Assembly: GCA_021234155.1 (NCBI GenBank)
Contig: JAJEKV010000071.1
Span: 124,001 to 188,000 of the forward strand
From: Isoetes taiwanensis
Lineage: Eukaryota > Streptophyta > Lycopodiopsida > Isoetales > Isoetaceae
Direction: 5' to 3'
Length of the DNA stretch: 64,000 nt
Under the pieces are notes generated by a model, which did not search any database, was not told the DNA's origin, and saw nothing but the letters and a program-made list of their open reading frames with translations. Every line of letters starts with the position of its first letter. Positions within the stretch are counted from its first letter, which is position 1. The position numbers and the translations under genes were made by a program. Positions 56,914-64,000 of this stretch are shown piece by piece.

Positions 56914-57009
56914 GGGATAAACACCGAGCCCATTACCTCGTGATAAATGGGCGAAGCCCCGAGGGCGAGCCCATTTATCCGAGGTAATGGGCCAGTGGGT
57001 GTTTATCCC
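56914..57009. repeat. Long hairpin
   Basis: GGGATAAACACC, CCCATTACCTCG and GATAAATGGG on the left pair with CCCATTTATC, CGAGGTAATGGG and GTGTTTATCCC on the right, with a loop of about 18 bases around GAAGCCCCGAGGGCG. Pairing is near perfect apart from short bulges. It could be a foldback element or part of a larger transposon end. Downstream, CGGTTATC recurs four times in 57060-57125. Confidence 0.8.
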
Positions 57010-58218
57010 TTTAACCGCAGGCAAGCTGCCTCATCCATACCTAGGATCCGAGCTTCCATAGCTCGGTTATCACAGCCCGGAGGGCCAAAGATCGGTTATC
57101 GAGTCCGAGCTCGGTTATCAAGTCCTAGCACGGATTATCGGCGATCCGGTTGAATCCGGGCAAAAATCCTCCTGCGTGAATCCGGGCAAAGTTGCAACGC
57201 CGCCGCTCTTCTTATTTGTTTCTACTTTACTGTTATGCCCTATCACGGGCAGCAATCAACGCCGGGGATGCTTGATGTTGAAAAGCCTGCCGGTTAAAAT
57301 GTCAGTAAATAGGTTTTGGGATTTTATGGTTTTGGTTTGTTTTTAGGGTTATTTATGGTAGGCTTTCGGCAAGGAAGGCGGCGTGGCTATCGAGGAGTTT
57401 CGCCAGGAGCCGTGGCTATGGTGAGGTCACCGACTGCCCTAGGGTTAGGAAGACATGGCAACCGGAAGCTCATGGCGATAGCGCCAGTTTGCACCATACC
57501 CAATCATTTCGCTATAACAGATTCTATGTTTCCTTTTTGACATACACAAAGCATACATGAAGATTTGTAGGAGCCCAGATTCTGGATGCAAATGCTCATG
57601 GAGATTTCTAGGAGCCCTAATTGTGGATGCAGATGCTCGTGGGCGCCCTTCCTTCATAGACACATCTCTGTTGTTTTTGCAGGGACGAAGTTTCTACTAG
57701 TTTCTTTCAGGGCTTATTTTGAGGGCATCCATTGTGCTTTTAGAAGAAGAGGGCGATTGTTGTATTTGTGGAAAATGGAAGGATTATGCCTCTGGTTTGG
57801 TTATCAGAGGCAAGTCTTTGTTACCATGCCCATTCTATGCAAGGCTGGTCCAGCAAGCTCTGTGCAAGCAAATATTATTGTTTCTGTTGTTTGTGTTGTC
57901 ATCTGTTGCAATCTGCCATGCAATTCCTTGCACAAGTGCAGGATGTTTGAGGAAGGCCAAATTTCTGTGCCTACGTTCTCTGCCAAAATTTTGTAATGAC
58001 GGATATGAAATGCAATTTTTCTTTGTAGTGTAACACTTTGTTATGAATAACTGTTTGTTGGGATTGAATGGCACAGTTCTATCAGATTTGTTCTTCTAGC
58101 TGTATTTCCCATATTCGTGCGAGATGGATGCTATGTTCCTCTTCATGTTATGTGATTGAATGTGTTGTTCAACTATTGCATGCAGCTCCAGTTCTTGAGA
58201 CTTCTTCATGTCAAACCA
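57010..58218. other. Spacer with a GC-rich CGGTTATC-repeated block
   Basis: 57010-57180 is GC-rich with repeated (C/T)CGGTTATC and AATCCGGGCAAA words. The rest shows no recognisable gene. The + frame at 57719-58033 has two CxxC pairs and a hydrophobic stretch but matches no family I know. Confidence 0.4.
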
Positions 58219-58628
58219 TTAACCTATAACCTATAACACAAAGCATTATATTACACGCCTTAAAATTAAATTCCCCCTAAAACCCCCTTTTGTTTGGGTG
58301 CATATTCACACGGGGGGTGACTCCGGGCAACGAGAGCTGTTGGATAGGCATATTCACCCCTTATTCCTTAATCTACACCGTACACAAAGTTCCTCGTTTG
58401 TGGGATATAGATGTATAGAATTTGTTATACTATATAACAAGATTTGTAAAATACTATAAGATTTCAGGCAATATATTATATGGTGTTGATTTTGTACGTG
58501 CCAAACATAATTACAGGGGCTCTCGCTGCCCTACGTCACCCCCCGTGTGAATATGCACCCAAACAAAAGGGGGTTTTAGGGGAATTTATTTTAAGGCGTG
58601 TAATATAATGGTTTGTGTTATAGGTTAA
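58219..58628. mobile_element. Foldback/MITE-like element, copy 2 (inverted)
   Basis: Arms 58219-58322 and 58535-58628 pair closely around a 212-bp loop. The inner arm sequence (GGTGCATATTCACACGGGGG) and the loop match copy 1 at 44846-45339, but the element is in the opposite orientation. The outer arm sequence differs between copies (AACCTATAACAC here, ACCATTGACATTAA there), so only the core is conserved. Confidence 0.85.
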
Positions 58629-59861
58629 AAATTTTTTTCGGAGCAAAAAAAACAAACATTACATCACACTTGGATGAGTTAATGAAAAATAGCAAATGAA
58701 ATAGATACTTCGAGATATTAGAAGCAGCAAGCCTGGTGGAAGCTACTCAGAGCCGCATATGTGCAAAACTATAGAAGCATACATTATCCATAAAGTCTTG
58801 ACATGCTGCCTTTCTGTCAAGGCTCTCATGGTTATTCTTGCCTCATTAATGAATTGATAAGCAAGACAACATCATATGTGTTTTGATTGCATTGCACGGC
58901 TCAAGAGAATCAAATACATACATAAAGGAACATGCATGTAAACATCATGGAGCAGATATCCTCAAGCAAATCATACAACATCAACATTTTTTGTTCGAGT
59001 ACCGCCCATATCCTCTAAAAGTAAAGCCAACAAACTTTGTCTATAGAACACTCTTTTATTAAAGCTACTATGTTCAACATTTACCTTGAAACCGTGTATA
59101 AAGATACAAAGACAACATGCAATGACACTTATAAACTTGGTCTCAGATTAAGGTTCCGACGCCAAAAATGGGCAAATGGCTTCTCCTTTGTGAAGATAGA
59201 AGGGCCAGCTATAGAAGGGCTTATAGGTGAAAATATATTCCCAAAAAGCCCTATTTAGAGAAGTCCTAGACTGGGAGCCTGCATCGTAAAAGCTTAGGTT
59301 ACAAGTGCCAGAGCTGCTGCTCCTACATTGAAATAAGGAAAAACTAGTTAATGATGCTGCAAAATAGCAAGCAGAAAAGCTCTAACTAAAAGTGCATGGG
59401 AGCACACAAGCATACATATTCAGCTCTCCATAGAAGAAAATGCAATTACCATCCCCTTTAGAACTTGTTGTTTCTTAGAACTTGTTCTTTTGCAAAAATT
59501 TAGAGGAAATAGCATTAGTAAATTGCATATGTTGCCAATAAATAAATGGAATTGTAGAGCTGTGAATCCCAATCCAACAACAATCAAATAACAATATGCT
59601 AGTACTAATCGCTGGCCAATTCTTTGAATAAAATTCCACGGATTCATTTTAGTACCTCGAGACCTGCCAAGCTAATGGAAGAACAATAATTTTGTTAATG
59701 GTTTATGGCTACCGATCGTAGTAATCTTGGCCAATTGTAACCATTGCCCTCTTGCTTTATACTATATCATACCCCATTGAATACTACAACAGAAATTTAG
59801 GGATTTTCGTGATTCATTCTACATAGCCATCCGTAAGAACAATCAGCAATGAATTTGTGGT
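58629..59861. other. Spacer, no gene recognised
   Basis: AT-rich, without recognisable coding sequence or repeats. Confidence 0.4.
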
Positions 59862-60265
59862 TTAACCACCAACTAAATGCTTGGCTACGTGTAATGCATA
59901 TTTAAATAGTTGTAGATCCGTACTTACGGGGAGCACATAGCCTTCTCTTGCCTCTTTCAGCTCTCCACTTTGATATGCTCGTAATGCAATATCACACCGC
60001 CATAAAACTCCCCATCGATGTCTGAGTTGTGGAAATGTTGGCCAGTTTGAGTACTCCTTCAAGCCTTGACGCAGCCCATCATCTTCGAGAATGTTTACAG
60101 TCTCATATGGCACATTTAAGCATTAAGTATCGATTTCGCAAGTGTTTGAGAAGCCACATTGAGGGAACACCTTAGTCCCCTTCATGAAGAGTACTATCTT
60201 GTGCTCCCTCACAAATTTATCAAGTGATTGTTTCAATTTGGTGTCAACCCTCCGAGCTACCCGCG
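59862..60265 (-). pseudogene. Chloroplast-type monothiol glutaredoxin (GRXS14-like) pseudogene
   Basis: On the minus strand LKQSLDKFVREHKIVLFMKG, then FPQCGFSNTC, then VPYETVNILEDDG, LRQGLKEYSNWPTFPQL and CDIALRAYQSGELKE follow in one continuous stretch. This is the GRXS14 order, with the CGFS active site and the glutathione-binding WPTFPQ block. These proteins carry or transfer Fe-S clusters in plastids. A TAA lies between CGFS and VPYE (about 60123-60125), and paired shifts occur around PQLRHRWGVLWRCDI, where the other frame reads IDGEFYGG. The lack of introns suggests a processed pseudogene, but a GTAAGT follows GYVLP at about 59930, so a decayed spliced copy is not excluded. An upstream frame (60605-60324) could be the transit-peptide region. 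Confidence 0.8.
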
Positions 60266-60784
60266 ACCGAAAGAAGCCCTAGGCATGGGCTGCCCTAACT
60301 CGGCCAAGATGAGAGGAGCTAATTTACAAGATGCAAATTTTGCCATTCGCTGAAAGGCAAGGCAATGGGCGAATAGAGGTTGGACAAACAACGAAGTTAG
60401 GGTGTGAGCAGAGAGGGATGGCTATGGCCACGCCGGTTTCCAGTTTATAAACTGGCACCGAATTGTCTCCATATATCCACCAGCTTTTGCAGCCATCTGT
60501 TGCCGGTTTTGCACCGTGAATGCTGCATATTGTTGCCCTGATGCCATGCACAAGGGAGAAACACTGTGGAAAAAAAAAAGCCTTTAAAGCTAACCTTTCT
60601 GGCAAAATACTGAAGAATCAAAGGAGTAGTAAAAGTCGGATTCGCCTCCGAGCTTCTGCTGCTTCGAAATCAAAGGACAGACTTGTTCCTTCCTCTTTGA
60701 AGATTCAGAGAAGTAAAAGAAGTCGAAAACACAACCCTAAACCTAAAGTACAGGTTCTCGAGCCCTGCATGCCATTGGTTTTTT

Positions 60785-60807
60785 TTATTTATTTATTTAT
60801 TTATTTG
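60785..60807 (+). repeat. (ATTT)n microsatellite
   Basis: About five to six ATTT units. Confidence 0.85.
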
Positions 60808-60837
60808 TGGAGGGGGTAAACCATTGGTGATATGGAA

Positions 60838-60985
60838 TTTAGACAATAAAATGCGGAGTGCACTCTAGATATACTGATTAGTATGCCTCATGCAATACGC
60901 CCATGAAATCATATAAAAACCATGCCAAAAAGCGTATAAAATCACAAAAAAAAAACCCTGTTATAATGCTACATATTTGATGCGT
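60838..60985 (+). repeat. Dispersed repeat, copy 2
   Basis: Counterpart of 28711-28860, same orientation, about three quarters identical by eye. Confidence 0.55.
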
Positions 60986-62746
60986 GGAATGTGTTTGGAG
61001 TTGTTCTCCAGTCCATTAGTCTGACAGTCTGTTATTGCTATAATGGCAGAGATGTTGATCTGTATACTCATTGTTGTTCATGTGTTGTCTGTGTAAATCA
61101 ACATATTCTTTCATGTAATGCATGTGTTCTAGTTGACTACATGTTTGACTGTTTAAAATATAGCAGAAACCATTGGATGACATGGAAAATCGAGTTTGAC
61201 CCTATCTTGTTTTTGGATGAATGGCCGAGGTTGTGAAATTTGGAATATTTTGTGGTGTATTCCATGGATCAAGGGTTGAGAAAAGTGACGAGTATTGAGC
61301 ATGCATCGAGGTTGTGTCTTCATCCACATACCTTCTAATTGCAGCCCGACTAAATCCCTTCCTCCAACCATAGAAGGAACAAGCACAAAAAGTGTTCAGG
61401 AAAAAATGTTGTTCAGATTTTGGCATCAAGCTGCACAAACCTTCGTTTGAATACCCTCCCGCAGTGCCAAGATGATTGTGCAAACTTTATTGAAGAAGGT
61501 TATCTAAAGTTTAGATTTCAATGAGAGACATGAGGTATTATATTCTCTGGTATAGCTAATATTTAAGGTGAAGACCACACTTAAACTCGCATTTCAATTG
61601 CTTGTGTTGTTTTATTTAATCGTACTTAGATGTATAAATTTTGGGCAAATATAATTGTAACATAATGACTATGCAACTAGATTGTCGAACTGTTATGCCT
61701 CTGGCCAGCTCCGAGGGAGCAGCTCAAATTCAACAAGGTTTTATTGGGAATATTTTATGGGGTATATAAAATGTGGATGAGTTAATTATAAGCTAAGGTT
61801 AAGAGAAATATGAAATATATCTTTAAGGTTAAGTGAGCTATGAAATATATCTTTAAAAACAATGAACTGGCTGATAACGGGGCCTTGCCTGCATCTGATA
61901 ATTGGTTCTCAACCAAGAACTTCCTATAATTGATCGACCAAGAACTTTCTGGAATTGATCAGAAGAGTCCAACATCAATCGAAAGTGCAAACTTATTTGT
62001 TTCTAAGGTCTGGTAACTCAGTACAACCATTTCACTATCTCAACGAAATCACACTCTTTCTCATGTTGTTGTTGCAGTTATTCTAAATAAACCAATAGCA
62101 AATTATCTGCAAATATCTCAAACTTTAGTTGTAGCTTCCACAAAATTTGATTATTAGCAGTTTAAAAACCATTTGGCTATCAAGTATGCAACTATAGAAT
62201 TAAACAATACAAGCCCAACTTCCATACTGCAGCAGCCTACGTCCGTCACCTTAATTCTGACAATGAACTGCCTTAACTATCTATTTCATTTACCTTCCAC
62301 TGTGATGTTAGCAAACTGGCTCATGAGAGGGTGCTCTTGCTGCTCCTAAGAGTCTGGTAATGCCAGCAGCGATTGAATTTGAGGGGCACGAGCGGCCTTA
62401 CAATGACAACACTCTATAACCAATGGTATTATTAAGGCTCGTATAGCAAGGCCTATTCGTCATGATCTACTTAAACAATTGTTGTTCAGAGTTGTTATTT
62501 CCTATCAAGCTGCGTTTTGAATGATCCAGAGTTAGCTCGCATGTTTCTAGAGACCCCTCTCTTTGCAGAATATCGCAGGGCTCGGCAATAAGTTCTCCCA
62601 TCTATTTGTATTGCGCCCCATGCTCCTAGTTCAACTTCTATATCAATGGATGTCTCTCGCCCCTATTTTTTCATTTACTTCTATTCCAGATGCAGTTCCC
62701 ACACCTCAATTACTAGAAGAGCCGAATTTCCTTCTACTTACCTAGA
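60986..62746. other. Spacer with short dispersed repeats
   Basis: 61296-61342 shares about 45 bp with 56805-56850 (GCATGCATCGAGGTTGTG, CCACATACCTTCTAATT). 61500-61625 resembles the ATL 3' region at 52570-52690. No gene recognised; sequence near 62560-62740 may be LINE leader. Confidence 0.4.
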
Positions 62747-64000
62747 ATGGATGCTCAATTTGTGTACCTCCAAGAACACAAGTGTCACGAGGGAGATGTT
62801 TCAAAGCTCGCAGAAATGATTGGTCGATGCTTTAATGTTCTCATTGCAGTGGGGTTGCTTATAGCAGGGGTTGCTATAGCATGGCCTCCGTCCTTGTCAA
62901 TCATCTTCACTCAAACTGATTGTTTTGGTCATTGGACACTGATTGTGGGGCAAGAACATGAGGTTAAGTATGGTCTAATCAATATCTATGCTCATAACAA
63001 ACCCCTTTAGAGAGATTTATTATGGGTTTCTTTGCGGAGCAAGGTTCTTAGCTTAGGCCAAGACATTTTCTAGCTTCTTGTTGGGATGGTAGAAGTGAAG
63101 TCCAATCGGTTGGGGGCTACATCCACTGTGGTATCTGGATTTGAGTGCCAACTGTGGCTTCACTTGCTCCATGATTGCAATCTCATGGAACTTGGTAAAG
63201 GTGCCTTTACTTGGTGCATTCGTCAGACTAGTGAGGGTCTAATAAGCTCTAGAGGCTACTTGAATGCAGCTGCAGCCTGAGCACTTCTAGGTCTTTCTTA
63301 GTCCTGCCTTTGAGACAATTCAATTTCAGACCATCATCCACAACTCCTCTTAGATGTGCCTTTGTGCAACATTGTCCAGGTCGAACATGTTTTCATCTGA
63401 ATGTAAAGTTCTTGAAATTGCAGACTTCCAGGAAGCTTGCAAGGGCATTTGGGCAACTGCCTTTAGCTGACATAAACGGATGGATGTTATTGGATGCACT
63501 CGTAATAATAAAAGGTTTTGTTAGACAGTGGGGTCGAGAATCTGCAGCGGTAAGTTGTACTTTATTGGAAACTTTGTATCACGATCTTCTCCTTTACCCA
63601 CAGGGAATCCTCCTACGGGTTTATGATTCAGATATTCTAACACAGATTCAAGTTCTAAAAGAGGAGCAAATCCAACAGAAAAACACTAAGGCAGGTTTAC
63701 AGTGGTTTCATGATGGAGATTGTTATACGGCTTCTTCTTTCGTGTAGCTAAGCGACATCCCATGATGTTAGATATGTCTTTATTATGCCTATCAGATGGT
63801 CCAGTGCTTTTGGAGCCAACGGAACTCAAATAGTATTTGCACATCTGCTTCTAGATATCTACCTTTCTAAGCAGAAATGCGGGAGGTAGTGTTGTCTAGA
63901 ATTTCTCCCATCGTTTTTGAGGAACCGCATCTATCAATAGATAATGTCATAACTGCTATTGATCTGTGCTCGTCAATCTTTCCACTGAAAAAGGGCATAT
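62747..64000 (+). mobile_element. LINE, 5' part of ORF2, truncated by window end
   Basis: Decayed plant L1-type ORF2 on the + strand. The endonuclease is seen in LQEHKCHEGDVSKLAEMIGR, then GHWTLIVGQ and YGLINIYAHNKP. After frameshifts come GAFTWCIRQTSEGLISSR (about 63210-63255) and an ISDHHPQLLLDV-like stretch (about 63325-63360), the catalytic SDH block. The region before the reverse transcriptase is seen in LQWFHDGDCYTASSF (about 63697-63744), like the conserved WL-x-EGD-x-NT block. The reverse transcriptase would lie beyond the edge. Several stops make it a pseudogene. Confidence 0.75.

Noticed and set aside
57719..58033. Candidate small Cys-rich secreted or membrane protein
   Set aside because: The CxxC pairs and hydrophobic stretch are suggestive, but three overlapping frames are open here, there is no family match and no splice or start context supports it.
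60991..61483. Short ORFs on both strands sharing about 45 bp with 56805-56850
   Set aside because: The shared piece reads as RRYV(A/D)E(G/D)TTSMHA on the minus strand, but it is too short to name a protein, and I treat it as a dispersed repeat fragment.

Overview
This window is repeat-dominated nuclear DNA from a land plant. The supporting evidence is a plant ATL-type RING-H2 gene, an At3g27390-like membrane protein gene, remnants of chloroplast monothiol glutaredoxin, ADP-glucose pyrophosphorylase and receptor-kinase genes, a MULE that carries a Ulp1 protease (the plant Kaonashi type), primer-binding sites matching plant tRNA-iMet and tRNA-Asp, and GT-AG introns throughout. The density and nesting of elements suggest a large genome. 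A fern or other seed-free vascular plant is my guess, but the sequence does not prove it.

Layout. 1-4252: a decayed element with one long coiled-coil ORF and a probable 3' LTR. 4335-7032: a non-autonomous LTR retrotransposon with matched LTRs, inserted in or at the edge of a decayed LINE (about 7033-9976) whose 3' end is a microsatellite. 9977-10130: a receptor-kinase remnant. 10245-10842: a 5' LTR-like segment plus tRNA-iMet primer-binding site. 11099-27518: a large MULE with a mudrA-type transposase (+), a multi-exon Ulp1/SENP-like protease gene (-), and arrays of a short, almost palindromic unit. A separate 7.4 kb DNA transposon (18386-25798) sits inside one array. It has its own inverted termini, a 4-bp GGCC duplication and two convergent multi-exon genes: a DDE-transposase-like gene (+) and an unrecognised coiled-coil/RING-like gene (-). 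This is the best candidate for an undescribed system here.

27519-36600: mostly gene-poor DNA with LINE tails, the intact 558-residue membrane protein gene (29897-31573, -) and an inverted repeat around 35.7 kb. 36597-49334: a near full-length LINE on the minus strand, split by a Copia retrotransposon (38957-45897) that itself holds a foldback element. 49354-64000: the intact ATL gene (51264-52199, +), a Harbinger-type MITE (53585-54510), an AGPase fragment, a hairpin, a second foldback copy (58219-58628), a glutaredoxin pseudogene (minus strand) and the 5' part of another LINE running off the right edge.

Only the ATL gene and the At3g27390-like gene look like intact host genes. The Ulp1-like gene and the two genes of the 7.4 kb element keep good exon structure but carry a few apparent frameshifts. 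The other coding segments are broken. Exon limits come from splice consensus and reading-frame continuity read by eye, and no search was run.
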